This document shows, piece after piece, positions 45,134 to 53,840 of a stretch of DNA of 64,000 bases; within the stretch, counting starts at the first letter, position 1, and each line of letters begins with the position of its first letter. Source of the DNA: Streptomyces sp. SUK 48 (GTDB lineage Bacteria > Actinomycetota > Actinomycetes > Streptomycetales > Streptomycetaceae); contig NZ_CP045740.1 of NCBI RefSeq assembly GCF_009650765.1, positions 5,680,001-5,744,000 of the forward strand, written 5' to 3'. Both the position numbers and the translations under genes were made by a program. The notes beneath the pieces are model-generated. The model saw only the letters and a program-made list of their open reading frames with translations, was not told the DNA's origin and did no database searches.

Positions 45134-46315
45134 ATGAGCCTGATCGTGTACACGGTGGCGAGCCTGTTCACCGTGACCGCCCTGCTGATCTTCCGCCGGC
45201 CGCGCCTGGCCCTGCGGGACCCGCTGACCGCCTCCACCTGTGTGTCGATCTTCCTCGGCGGGCTCTGCTTCTTCTGCTCGGCCCCCGTCACCCTGGGCGC
45301 GGTCAACGACCTCACCCACGTCCCCAACTTCGGCGCCCCGATGACCTACAGCGTCATCTCCGCCTACAGCGCCTCCCTGCTGATCCTGCTGATCAACTGG
45401 CGCGGGGGCCCCGCCGAGCGGGTGCGCGGCCAGGTGGTGCGGGTCGCCACCGTGTACAGCCTGCTGATCATCGCCGTGATCACGCTGTTCGCGCTCGCCC
45501 ACGCGCCCGTCGAACGGCTGCGGGACCTCGACACCTACTACGCGAACACGCCGTACATGCGCGAGATGATCGTGCTGTACCTCCTCGGGCACGGCGCCTG
45601 CGCGGTGATCACCATCTATGTGTGTCTGCGCTGGTCCCGGGAGGTGACCGGCATCCTGCGGACCGGGCTGCGGCTCATCATGGCGGGCCTGGCCGTGGAC
45701 GTGCTCGGCTTCGAGGGCGCCAAGGCGACCGCGGTGATGGCCCGTTGGGCGGGGTACGACCTGGACCGGCTGTCCACCGGGCTGGCCCCGCGCGCCGCCG
45801 CGCTGGGCGCCCTGCTGTGCGCGGCGGGCTTCGTGCTGCCCCGGCTGCTGCCCGCGACCCTCGCCCAGTGGCGCAGCATCTGGGACTACCGGGCGCTCGG
45901 TCCCCTGTGGGCGGAGCTGCGCAACGTGCCGACCGCGCCCAAACCCGCCCCGCCGCGCTGGCAGTTGCCGCGCGGCCGGCTCTACTACCGCGAGCTGCGC
46001 ATCCTCGACGCGCTGCTCGCCCTCCAGTCCCGCTGCGACGGCCGGGTGCGCGAGACGGCGTACCGGCAGGCCCGCGGCCAGGGCAGCCCGCCGGGCGAGG
46101 CGCACTTCATCGCGGCGGCCGCGATGGTCGTGGACGCGGCCCACCAGGCGGGCAGTCCGCGGCCCCCGGCGGGCCCCGAGCAGGCGGGCGGCTCCCGGCT
46201 GCACACCGCGCTCTTCTCCGACACGGGTGAACTGGTGCGGCTGGCCCGGGCGCTGGCCGGCTCGCCGGTCGTCCGGGCGGCCCGGGAGGGCGCGGCCCGC
46301 ACCGCCCGCGGCTGA
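45134..46315 (+). CDS. MAB_1171c-family multi-helix membrane protein, copy 2
   Basis: A 393-residue paralogue of the preceding protein with the same architecture: AVNDLTHVPNFGAPMTYSVISAYSAS and DTYYANTPYMREMIVLYLLGH match positions in copy 1, then a soluble tail (YRALGPLWAELRNV, LYYRELRILDALLALQSRCDGRVRETAYRQA). GAGGGGG precedes the ATG by about ten bases and only 16 bases separate the genes. The pair may form a heterodimer. The conserved DTYYA..PY..EMIVLYL block in helix 5 is likely to be functional. Confidence 0.82.
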   Translation: MSLIVYTVASLFTVTALLIFRRPRLALRDPLTASTCVSIFLGGLCFFCSAPVTLGAVNDLTHVPNFGAPMTYSVISAYSASLLILLINWRGGPAERVRGQVVRVATVYSLLIIAVITLFALAHAPVERLRDLDTYYANTPYMREMIVLYLLGHGACAVITIYVCLRWSREVTGILRTGLRLIMAGLAVDVLGFEGAKATAVMARWAGYDLDRLSTGLAPRAAALGALLCAAGFVLPRLLPATLAQWRSIWDYRALGPLWAELRNVPTAPKPAPPRWQLPRGRLYYRELRILDALLALQSRCDGRVRETAYRQARGQGSPPGEAHFIAAAAMVVDAAHQAGSPRPPAGPEQAGGSRLHTALFSDTGELVRLARALAGSPVVRAAREGAARTARG

Positions 46316-46459
46316 GGGGCCGGTCCGGAACCCGGCGCCCGCCGGTGCGGGCGCCGGGAGCGAGGTCCATGCGCACGTGTCACCTGACGTCCCACCGGGC
46401 GTCCCACCGGGACGTCCGACCAGGAGAATCCGGACGTCTCACCAGAAGAATGGGGAACC

Positions 46460-47866
46460 GTGAACGCACGAAGAGCCGTTGTCATCGGGGCCGGACCGGC
46501 CGGTCTGCTGGCCGCCGCCGCGCTCGCGCCGGCCGTGGCCGAGGTCGTCGTACTCGACCACGACGAACTGCCCGAGACGCCCGGGCACCGCAAGGGGGTG
46601 CCCCAGTCCCGGCACGCCCATCTGCTGATGCCCGGGGGCATGGCGGTGATGGAGGAACTGCTCGCCGGGGCCGACCTGCGGGGGCGGCTGGTGGCGGCCG
46701 GGGCCAGGGAGACCGCGCTGAGCTCGGACCTGCTGACCCTCGCCCCGATGGGCTGGTTCCGGCGCTGGCGGCACCGCACCTTCATCACCATGACCGCGAG
46801 CCGCCCGCTGCTGGAGTGGGGTGTGCGCCGGGCGGTACTGGACACGCACCCCCAGGTCAGGGTGCGCCGCGCCCGGGTGAGCGGGCTGCGCGGCAGCGCC
46901 CTGCGGGTGACCGGCGTCCGCCTGGCCGGGCAGGGCGGCGGCCCGCCCGAGGACCTGGACGCCGACTGGGTGGTGGACGCGAGCGGCCGGGGCACCCGGC
47001 TGCTGCCCTGGCTCGACGCCCTCGGCGTGGGCGGCATCCGCGAGCGCCATGTCGACAGCGGCCTGGCCAACGCCACCCGCGTCTACCGCACCCCGCCCGG
47101 CGCCCGCGACTGGCCGATGACCCTGATGCAGGCCGACCCCTGGAGCGGGCGGCCCGGACGCAGCGGCATGATCGTGCCGATCGAGGACGGCAAGTGGATG
47201 GTGAGCCTCGGCGGGATGCGGGGCAGCGAGCCGCCGAAGGACCCGGACGCCTTCGTGGCCTACGCGCTGGACCTGCCGAGTCCCCTGGTGGGCCGGCTGA
47301 TCGAGGCCGCCGAGCCGCTCGGCCCGGTGCACGTCAGCCGCAGCACCAGCAACTCCCGCCGGTACCTGGAGGACGCGCGCCGGTGGCCGGAGCGCCTGGT
47401 GGCGATCGGGGACGCGGCGGCCACGTTCAACCCGATCTACGGGCAGGGCATGTCCGCCGCCGCGTTCGGCGCCCGCGCCCTGGCGGAGGCGGTGCGCGCG
47501 TACGGCGTCGAGGCGCCGGGGCTGGCGCGGCGGGTGCAGCGCGCGGTGGCCCGCGCGGGGCAGGGGGCGTGGACGGCGGCCGTCAGCACCGATGTCCTCT
47601 ACCCGGGGGTTCAGGGCGCCCGCGCGACGCTCGGGGACCGGCTGGCCGCCGCCTACTCCCGGCGCCTGAACCACGCGGCCACCGGCTCCTACAGCGCGGC
47701 CTCCGCCCTCTGGGACGTCACCACCCTGCGCACCTCGCCCGCCCGGCTGTTCCGCCCCGACGCCCTCCTCCACGCCCTCACCGGCCCCCCGCTCCCCGCC
47801 CTGTCGGGCCCCCCGCTGACGACCGCCGAACGCGCCTTCCTGTCCGACCTCACACCCGGGTCGTAG
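46460..47866 (+). CDS. FAD-dependent monooxygenase (aromatic-hydroxylase/halogenase-like fold)
   Basis: A 468-residue flavoprotein. The dinucleotide motif AVVIGAGPAGLLAAAALAP is at the N terminus, DASGRGTR in the middle, and the second FAD motif LVAIGDAAATFNPIYGQGMSAAAFGARALA near residue 315. RKGVPQSRHAHLLMPGGM is typical of a Streptomyces subgroup related to geranylgeranyl-reductase and halogenase-like monooxygenases. GTG start with GGGGAA upstream. It follows the MAB_1171c pair on the same strand after 144 bases that contain short repeats. The substrate is unknown; a signalling or secondary metabolite is possible. Confidence 0.85.
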   Translation: MNARRAVVIGAGPAGLLAAAALAPAVAEVVVLDHDELPETPGHRKGVPQSRHAHLLMPGGMAVMEELLAGADLRGRLVAAGARETALSSDLLTLAPMGWFRRWRHRTFITMTASRPLLEWGVRRAVLDTHPQVRVRRARVSGLRGSALRVTGVRLAGQGGGPPEDLDADWVVDASGRGTRLLPWLDALGVGGIRERHVDSGLANATRVYRTPPGARDWPMTLMQADPWSGRPGRSGMIVPIEDGKWMVSLGGMRGSEPPKDPDAFVAYALDLPSPLVGRLIEAAEPLGPVHVSRSTSNSRRYLEDARRWPERLVAIGDAAATFNPIYGQGMSAAAFGARALAEAVRAYGVEAPGLARRVQRAVARAGQGAWTAAVSTDVLYPGVQGARATLGDRLAAAYSRRLNHAATGSYSAASALWDVTTLRTSPARLFRPDALLHALTGPPLPALSGPPLTTAERAFLSDLTPGS

Positions 47867-47966
47867 GACCGCCGAAGGGCAGGTGGAGCACCCGGAAGGC
47901 GAGCAGCTGCCGCACAGCGTTCATGTGCCCGTGTACCAGTCCAGGAACCATGGCCGCGAAAGGAAT

Positions 47967-48998
47967 TCACACCGCCGCGTACGTCACCGGATCGCTTCCC
48001 GGCACCTGTTCCACCCGGCCCCGCTCGAGGAGGTGGCGCAGATGGGCCTCGGCCTCCGAGACGGCGATGGTGCGGGAGGCGGGCGGGATGTCGGCCCAGG
48101 GCCGGTTCCAGCGCATGCGCTCGGCCAGCTGCCAGGGGGTGAGCGGGACGGCCAGCAGGGCGAGCAGGCCCCGCAGCCGCTTCTCGTGGTGGTCCAGCAA
48201 CTCCCGTACCCGGGCGGGCGCGTCGGTGAAGGCGTGCCGGTGCGCGGGCAGCACCTCGGCCGGGCCGAGGCGGCCTACCCGCTCCAGGGAGCCGAGGTAG
48301 TCGCCGAGCGGGTCGGTCACGGTGGCGTCGTCCGGATCCTCGTACAGGCCGATGTGCGGGGTGATCCCGGGCAGCATGTGGTCGCCGCTGAACAGGCGGC
48401 CCCGGCCCGGGAGTCCGCCCGGGTGCGCCTCCTCCAGGTGCAGGCAGACATGGCCGGGGGTGTGCCCCGGGGTCCAGACCGCGCGCAGCCGGCGGCCCGG
48501 CAGGTCGAGGAGTTCACCGGGGACGATCTCCCGGTCCGGCGCGGCGGGGGAGAAGCGGGGCAGCGCACGGCCGCCCGCCGCGGCCGCCCGCAGCGGTGCC
48601 ACCTGCTCCCGCGGCGCCCCCGCCGCCGTCAGCTTGGCGGCCATGTACGCGTACCACCGCTCGGGCCGCGCCTCGCGCGTCCTGCGGACGATCGCCGCGT
48701 CCGCCGCGTGCATCGCCACCCACGCCCCGGACACCTCGCGCACCCGCCCGCACAGCCCGTGGTGGTCCGGGTGGTGATGGGTGACGACCACCCCGGTCAC
48801 CTCCGACACCCCGGTGCCGCAGGCGGCGAGGCCCGCCACCAGGGTGTCCCAGGAGTCCGGGTCGTCCCAGCCGGTGTCGACGAGCACCGGCCCCCGGCCG
48901 GTGTCCACCACGTACACCAGCGTGTAGCCGAGCGGGTTGTCCGGGATGGGCACCCGGATCGACCGCACGCCCCCGCCGTGATCGAACGTCCGCGCCAT
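47967..48998 (-). CDS. MBL-fold metallo-hydrolase
   Basis: A 343-residue metallo-beta-lactamase-fold protein. The metal motif is VVVTHHHPDHHG (HxHxDH), further ligands appear in TPGHTPGHVC, LFSGDHMLPG and LPAHRHAF. The C-terminal helical part (MRWNRPWADIPPASRTIAVSEAEAHLRHLLERG) is common in the LACTB2/hydroxyacylglutathione-hydrolase-like group. ATG at 48998 preceded by AAGGGGCGG. Divergent from the aldehyde dehydrogenase across a perfect palindrome. The substrate, probably a thioester or lactone, is unknown. Confidence 0.88.
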   Translation of the reverse strand: MARTFDHGGGVRSIRVPIPDNPLGYTLVYVVDTGRGPVLVDTGWDDPDSWDTLVAGLAACGTGVSEVTGVVVTHHHPDHHGLCGRVREVSGAWVAMHAADAAIVRRTREARPERWYAYMAAKLTAAGAPREQVAPLRAAAAGGRALPRFSPAAPDREIVPGELLDLPGRRLRAVWTPGHTPGHVCLHLEEAHPGGLPGRGRLFSGDHMLPGITPHIGLYEDPDDATVTDPLGDYLGSLERVGRLGPAEVLPAHRHAFTDAPARVRELLDHHEKRLRGLLALLAVPLTPWQLAERMRWNRPWADIPPASRTIAVSEAEAHLRHLLERGRVEQVPGSDPVTYAAV

Positions 48999-49051
48999 GG
49001 TCCGCCCCTTCGCCCGCCGGTCTCCGACCCGCCCATTGCCCACCATTACCG

Positions 49052-49067
49052 GAACTGATATCAGTTC
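49052..49067. promoter_or_regulatory. 16-bp palindrome between MBL and aldehyde dehydrogenase genes
   Basis: GAACTGATATCAGTTC is perfectly symmetrical and lies about 55 bases from the MBL start and 67 from the dehydrogenase start, as expected for a TetR-type operator controlling both. Confidence 0.6.
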
Positions 49068-49133
49068 TGATGCAGCGTCAGAAAGTGCATCGCCAGAAGT
49101 GGTGTGCGGCAGGCGGCGCGGTGGGAGGCAGCC

Positions 49134-50585
49134 ATGACCGGGCTCGTGGAACACGGACAGCTCTACATCGGCGGGGAGTTGACGGAGCCGCTGGGCGAGG
49201 ACGTCATCGAGGTGATCTCCCCGCACACCGAGGAGGTCATCGGCCGGGTGCCACACGCCTCGCGCGCGGACGTGGACCGGGCGGTGGCCGCGGCGCGCCG
49301 GGCCTTCGACGAGGGGCCCTGGCCACGCATGACCCCCGAGGAACGGATCGGCGTCGTCACCCGGATCAAGGACGGCATCGCCGCCCGGCACGAGGAGATC
49401 GCCCGGGTGATCTCCGCCGAGAACGGCTCCCCGTACTCCTGGAGCGTCCTCGCCCAGGCGCTCGGCGCGATGATGGTGTGGGACTCGGCGATCCGCGTCG
49501 CCCGGGAGTACGTGTACGAGGAGCGGCGCGACGGCGCCCTCGGGCCGCTGCTGGTGCGCCGGGAGCCGGTCGGCGTGGTGGCCGCCGTGGTGCCGTGGAA
49601 CGTGCCCCAGTTCGTCGCCGCCGCCAAGCTCGCGCCCGCGCTGCTGACCGGCTGCACCGCCGTACTCAAACCGTCCCCGGAATCCCCGCTGGACGCCTAC
49701 CTGCTCGGTGAGATCGCCCGCGAGGCCGGGCTGCCCGAAGGGGTGCTGTCCATCCTGCCCGCCGACCGGGAGGTCGGCGAGTACCTGGTCGGGCATCCGG
49801 GCCTGGACAAGGTGTCCTTCACCGGGTCGGTCGCGGCCGGCAAACGCGTGATGGCGGTCGCGGCCCGGCAACTCACCCGGGTCACCCTGGAGCTGGGCGG
49901 CAAGTCGGCGGCGATCGTGCTGCCGGACGCGGACCTCGCGACGGCGGTCGCGGGGATCGTACCGGCGGCCTGGATGAACAACGGGCAGGCGTGCGTGGCC
50001 CAGACCCGCGTCCTCGTGCCGCGCGCCCGCTACGACGAGTTCGCCGACGCCCTCGCCCGCGCCGCGGACGGGCTCGTGGTCGGCGACCCGCTGGACCCCG
50101 CCACCCAGATCGGCCCGCTGGTCGCCCGCCGCCAGCAGGCGCGCAGCCTCGACTACATCCGCCTCGGCCAGGAGGAGGGCGCCAAGGTCCTGTGCGGCGG
50201 CGGCCGTCCGGTCGGCCTGGAGCGCGGCTGGTACGTCGAGCCGACGCTCTTCGGGGACGTCGACAACTCCATGCGGATCGCCCGCGAGGAGATCTTCGGG
50301 CCGGTCGTCTGCCTGCTGCCGTACGGCGACGAGCGGGAGGCCGTACGGATCGCCGACGACTCCGAGTACGGCCTCTCCGGCAGTGTGTGGACTTCCGACG
50401 TCGAGCGCGGTATCGACGTCGCCCGCCGGGTGCGCACCGGCACCTACAGCGTCAACACCTTCAGCCTGGACATGCTGGGCCCCTTCGGCGGCTACAAGAA
50501 CTCCGGGATCGGGCGGGAGTTCGGGCCCGAGGGCTACGGCGCCTATCTGGAGCACAAGATGATCCACCTCCCGGCGGGGGCGTGA
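49134..50585 (+). CDS. aldehyde dehydrogenase
   Basis: A 483-residue NAD(P)-dependent aldehyde dehydrogenase. VVPWNVPQFVAAAKLAPALLTGCTAVLKPSPESPL is the cofactor site region, LELGGKSA carries the general-base Glu, and NNGQACVAQTR the nucleophile Cys; EEIFGPVVCLLPYGDE is near the C terminus. ATG with GGGAGG upstream. The ferredoxin gene follows after 3 bases and a KstR-like regulator ends close by, so oxidation of a steroid-derived or alicyclic aldehyde is a reasonable guess. Confidence 0.92.
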   Translation: MTGLVEHGQLYIGGELTEPLGEDVIEVISPHTEEVIGRVPHASRADVDRAVAAARRAFDEGPWPRMTPEERIGVVTRIKDGIAARHEEIARVISAENGSPYSWSVLAQALGAMMVWDSAIRVAREYVYEERRDGALGPLLVRREPVGVVAAVVPWNVPQFVAAAKLAPALLTGCTAVLKPSPESPLDAYLLGEIAREAGLPEGVLSILPADREVGEYLVGHPGLDKVSFTGSVAAGKRVMAVAARQLTRVTLELGGKSAAIVLPDADLATAVAGIVPAAWMNNGQACVAQTRVLVPRARYDEFADALARAADGLVVGDPLDPATQIGPLVARRQQARSLDYIRLGQEEGAKVLCGGGRPVGLERGWYVEPTLFGDVDNSMRIAREEIFGPVVCLLPYGDEREAVRIADDSEYGLSGSVWTSDVERGIDVARRVRTGTYSVNTFSLDMLGPFGGYKNSGIGREFGPEGYGAYLEHKMIHLPAGA

Positions 50586-50588
50586 ACC

Positions 50589-50822
50589 ATGGCCGACCGC
50601 TGGCACATCGAGGTCGACCGGTCCCTGTGCGTCGGCTCCGGCCAGTGCCTGCACCACGCGCCGGGCCGCTTCCGCCTCGACTCCGCCCGCCAGTCCCACC
50701 CGGTGGACCCCGACACCGACGCCGCCGAACCCGTCCTCACGGCGGCCGAGACCTGCCCGGCGGAGGCCATCTCCCTCACCCTCGAAGGCAGCGGGGAGCC
50801 GGTGTTCCCGCCCGAGGAGTGA
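50589..50822 (+). CDS. 3Fe-4S ferredoxin
   Basis: A 77-residue ferredoxin: CVGSGQC (CxxxxxC) and the distal CPAEAI give the three-cysteine pattern of the [3Fe-4S] type that feeds actinobacterial P450s. It starts three bases after the aldehyde dehydrogenase stop, so it is part of that operon. The only P450 in this window is the CYP125 at 33706, which makes it a candidate partner. Confidence 0.92.
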   Translation: MADRWHIEVDRSLCVGSGQCLHHAPGRFRLDSARQSHPVDPDTDAAEPVLTAAETCPAEAISLTLEGSGEPVFPPEE

Positions 50823-50834
50823 GCGCGCCGGGCG

Positions 50835-51449
50835 CTATCGAGCCGGGCCGGTCAGGTCGATCAGCCGGCAGACCGTCTCGATGTCGATCTTCACCTGGGC
50901 GATGGAGGCACGGCCGGAGAGCCAGGTGACGAGGGCCGAGTGCCAGGTGTGCTCGATGACCCGGACGGCGGAGAGCTGCTCGGGACTCGGGTCGTCCAGG
51001 CCCATCGCGTCCAGGATGATCGCCGTGGTCTGCCGGGAGACCTGGTCCACGTCGGGGCTGACACTGCGGTCCGCGAAGGTCAGGGCGCGGACCATCGCGT
51101 CGGCCAGATGCGGCTCGCGCTGCAACGCCCGGAAGGCCCGCATCAGGGTCTCGGCGACCCGCTCGGCGGCGGTGTCACCGGCGGGCGGCTTGCGGCGCAG
51201 GGTGCCGTGCATGCGCTCCAGCTGGTCCTGCATCGTGGCCACCAGCAGATGCACCTTGGACGGGAAGTACCGGTACAGCGTGCCGAGGGCCACCTGGGAG
51301 GACTCGGCCACCTCGCGCATCTGCACCGCGTCGAAACCACCCCGGCCCGCCAGCCGCGCGCTCGCGTGCAGGATGCGGCGACGGCGGGCTTCCTGACGCT
51401 CCGTCAGGGGCGGCGGGGGAGTGCGCGACGTACTGGCTTCCGCAGGCAT
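50835..51449 (-). CDS. kstR: KstR-like TetR-family regulator
   Basis: A 204-residue TetR regulator. The DNA-binding part reads ILHASARLAGRGGFDAVQMREVAESSQVALGTLYRYFPSKVHLL in pieces; FDAVQM, VALGTLYRYFPSKVHLLVA, AMVRALTFAD and HSALVTWLSGRAS match mycobacterial KstR, the repressor of the cholesterol regulon whose ligand is a 3-oxo-cholestenoyl-CoA type thioester. An exact KstR-box consensus lies 153 bases upstream. It ends 13 bases from the ferredoxin gene (convergent). Confidence 0.85.
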   Translation of the reverse strand: MPAEASTSRTPPPPLTERQEARRRRILHASARLAGRGGFDAVQMREVAESSQVALGTLYRYFPSKVHLLVATMQDQLERMHGTLRRKPPAGDTAAERVAETLMRAFRALQREPHLADAMVRALTFADRSVSPDVDQVSRQTTAIILDAMGLDDPSPEQLSAVRVIEHTWHSALVTWLSGRASIAQVKIDIETVCRLIDLTGPAR

Positions 51450-51601
51450 GGGTCCCGTTCCGTGACAATCGGTGAGGGTGTCGGTAGGGCACGTGATCGG
51501 ACAGCATGGCAGGGCCGCGCGCCGTGGCGCGAATCACCTGATCCACTGCTCACAGCACCCCTACCTGCCGGTAGATTCAGAGGCTCTTGAACGATCAAGT
51601 C

Positions 51602-51615
51602 TGAAACTTGTTCTA
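51602..51615. promoter_or_regulatory. KstR box, exact consensus match
   Basis: TGAAACTTGTTCTA agrees with TNNAACNNGTTNNA at every fixed position. It lies between the kstR-like gene and the divergent glycosyltransferase gene, so it may control either. Nearby CTTGAACGATCAAG (51586) is a second small dyad. Confidence 0.7.
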
Positions 51616-51669
51616 GATTAGCGTCCCGTCGTAGTCTCGCGGGACAGTGCAGGCAGAAGGGGGCACAGA

Positions 51670-53100
51670 GTGACCGCCGAGGCCCGGCAAGCGGGTGCCC
51701 GTGAGGACTTCGCCGCCGACGGGGAGCGACCGCTCGACATCGCGCTCCTCACCTATAAGGGGAACCCGTTCTGCGGCGGGCAGGGCGTCTACGTACGGCA
51801 CCTCTCGCGCGAACTGGCCCGCCTCGGACACCGCGTCGAGGTCATCGGCTCCCAGCCCTACCCCGTGCTCGACGAGGGCTACCCCGCGCTCACCCTGACC
51901 GAGCTGCCGAGCCTCGACCTCTACCGCCAGCCCGACCCCTTCCGCACCCCCGGCCGCGGCGAGTACCGGGACTGGATCGACGCCCTCGAAGTGGGCACGA
52001 TGTGGACCGGCGGCTTCCCCGAGCCGCTCACCTTCTCGCTGCGCGCCCGCCGGCTGCTGCGGGCCCGGCGCGGCGACTTCGACGTCGTCCACGACAACCA
52101 GACCCTCGGCTACGGCCTCCTCGGCGACGTCGGCGCCCCGCTGGTCACCACCATCCACCACCCCATCACCGTGGACCGGCAATTGGAGCTGGACGCGGCC
52201 GAGGGCTGGCAGCGGCGGTACTCGGTGCGGCGCTGGTACGCCTTCACCCGGATGCAGAAGCGGGTCGCGCGCCGGCTGCCCTCGGTGCTCACCGTCTCCG
52301 GCAGCTCCCGGCAGGAGATCGTCGACCACCTCGGGGTGCGGCAGGACCGCGTCCATGTGGTGCACATCGGCGCCGACACCGATCTGTTCGCGCCGAATCC
52401 GGCGGTGCCCGAGGTGCCGGGGCGGATCGTCACCACCTCCAGCGCCGATGTGCCGCTCAAGGGGCTGGTGTTCCTCGTGGAGGCGCTGGCCAAGGTGCGC
52501 ACCGAGCACCCGGCCGCGCATCTCGTCGTCGTCGGCAAGCGCCCCGAGGAGGGGCCGGTCGCCCAGGCGATGGAGCGGTACGGCCTGGATGGCGCCGTCG
52601 AGTTCGTCAAGGGCATCTCGGACGCCGAACTGGTCGACCTGATCCGCTCCGCCGAGGTCGCCTGCGTGCCCTCGCTGTACGAGGGGTTCTCGCTGCCCGC
52701 CGCCGAGGCCATGGCCACCGGCACCCCGCTGCTCGCCACGACCGGCGGCGCGATCCCCGAGGTCGCGGGCCGCGACGGCGAGACCTGCCTCGCGGTGCCG
52801 CCCGGCGACGCGGGGGCGCTGGCCGCGGGCCTCGGCCGGCTGCTGGGCGACGCCGGACTGCGCGCCCGGCTCGGCGCGGCGGGCCGCGAGCGCGTCCTGG
52901 CCAACTTCACCTGGGCCCGGGCGGCCCAGGGCACGGTGGCGAGGTACCGCGAGGCCATCGCCGCCCGCGGCTCCGCCGCCGGCACCCGCCGCCCCGCGCC
53001 CGAGACCCCCGGCCGCTCCGCGGCCCCTTCGGTCGCCGCGCTCTCCGCGGCCGCCCCGAGTGACACCAGCGTCTATCCCGAAAGCAGGGCCACGTGCTGA
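51670..53100 (+). CDS. GT4-family glycosyltransferase
   Basis: A 476-residue GT-B glycosyltransferase. The N-terminal domain has YKGNPFCGGQGVYVRHLSRELARLGHRVEVI, typical of GT4; the donor site is at SSADVPLKGLVFLVEAL and in the C-terminal EX7E motif EGFSLPAAEAMATGTPLLATTGGAIPE. The last ~50 residues are Ala/Pro-rich. GTG start after GGGGG. The stop overlaps the next gene by 7 bases. The acceptor is unknown; the two coupled genes suggest a glycosylated, methylated lipid or polysaccharide. Confidence 0.9.
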   Translation: MTAEARQAGAREDFAADGERPLDIALLTYKGNPFCGGQGVYVRHLSRELARLGHRVEVIGSQPYPVLDEGYPALTLTELPSLDLYRQPDPFRTPGRGEYRDWIDALEVGTMWTGGFPEPLTFSLRARRLLRARRGDFDVVHDNQTLGYGLLGDVGAPLVTTIHHPITVDRQLELDAAEGWQRRYSVRRWYAFTRMQKRVARRLPSVLTVSGSSRQEIVDHLGVRQDRVHVVHIGADTDLFAPNPAVPEVPGRIVTTSSADVPLKGLVFLVEALAKVRTEHPAAHLVVVGKRPEEGPVAQAMERYGLDGAVEFVKGISDAELVDLIRSAEVACVPSLYEGFSLPAAEAMATGTPLLATTGGAIPEVAGRDGETCLAVPPGDAGALAAGLGRLLGDAGLRARLGAAGRERVLANFTWARAAQGTVARYREAIAARGSAAGTRRPAPETPGRSAAPSVAALSAAAPSDTSVYPESRATC

Positions 53101-53840
53101 CCGTCGACTTCTCCCGGTTCCCGATCGCCCCGGGAGACCGCGTGCTGGACCTCGGCTGCGGAGCCGGCCGGCACGCGTTCGAGTGCTACCGGCGCGGCGC
53201 CCGGGTCGTGGCCCTCGACCAGAACCCCGAGGAGATCCGCGAGGTCACCAAGTGGTTCGCGGCGATGAAGGAGGCCGGCGAGGCCCCCGAGGGCGCCACC
53301 GCCACCGCGATGGAGGGCGACGCGCTGGCGCTGCCGTTCCCGGACGACTCGTTCGACGTGGTGATCATCTCCGAGGTGATGGAGCACATCCCCGACGACA
53401 AGGGCGTGCTCGCCGAGATGGTGCGCGTGCTGCGCCCCGGCGGCCGGATCGCGGTCACCGTGCCCCGCTACGGCCCGGAGAAGGTCTGCTGGGCGCTGTC
53501 CGACGCCTACCACGAGGTCGAGGGCGGCCACATCCGCATCTACAAGGCGGACGAGCTGGTGGCGAAGGTCCGCGGGGCCGGTCTGAAGCCGTACGGCAGC
53601 CACCACGCGCACGCCCTGCACTCGCCGTACTGGTGGCTGAAGTGCGCCTTCGGCGTCGACAACGACAAGGCGCTGCCGGTGCGCGCGTACCACAAGCTCC
53701 TGGTCTGGGACATCATGAAGAAGCCGCTGGCCACCCGGCTCGCCGAGCGCACCCTCAACCCGGTGATGGGCAAGAGCTTCGTGGTCTACGCGACCAAGCC
53801 CCACCTGCCCCGGCTCGCCGAGGAGGCGGCCGCCCAGTGA
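53094..53840 (+). CDS. class I SAM-dependent methyltransferase
   Basis: A 248-residue methyltransferase. The SAM motif is VLDLGCGAGRHAFECYRRGARVVALDQN, followed by ALALPFPDDSFDVVIISEVMEHIPD and LAEMVRVLRPGGRIAVTVPRYGPE. The C-terminal part has HALHSPYWWLKCAFGVDND, which probably shapes the acceptor site. GTG start overlaps the glycosyltransferase stop and its own TGA overlaps the next GTG. Substrate unknown. Confidence 0.9.
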   Translation: MLTVDFSRFPIAPGDRVLDLGCGAGRHAFECYRRGARVVALDQNPEEIREVTKWFAAMKEAGEAPEGATATAMEGDALALPFPDDSFDVVIISEVMEHIPDDKGVLAEMVRVLRPGGRIAVTVPRYGPEKVCWALSDAYHEVEGGHIRIYKADELVAKVRGAGLKPYGSHHAHALHSPYWWLKCAFGVDNDKALPVRAYHKLLVWDIMKKPLATRLAERTLNPVMGKSFVVYATKPHLPRLAEEAAAQ

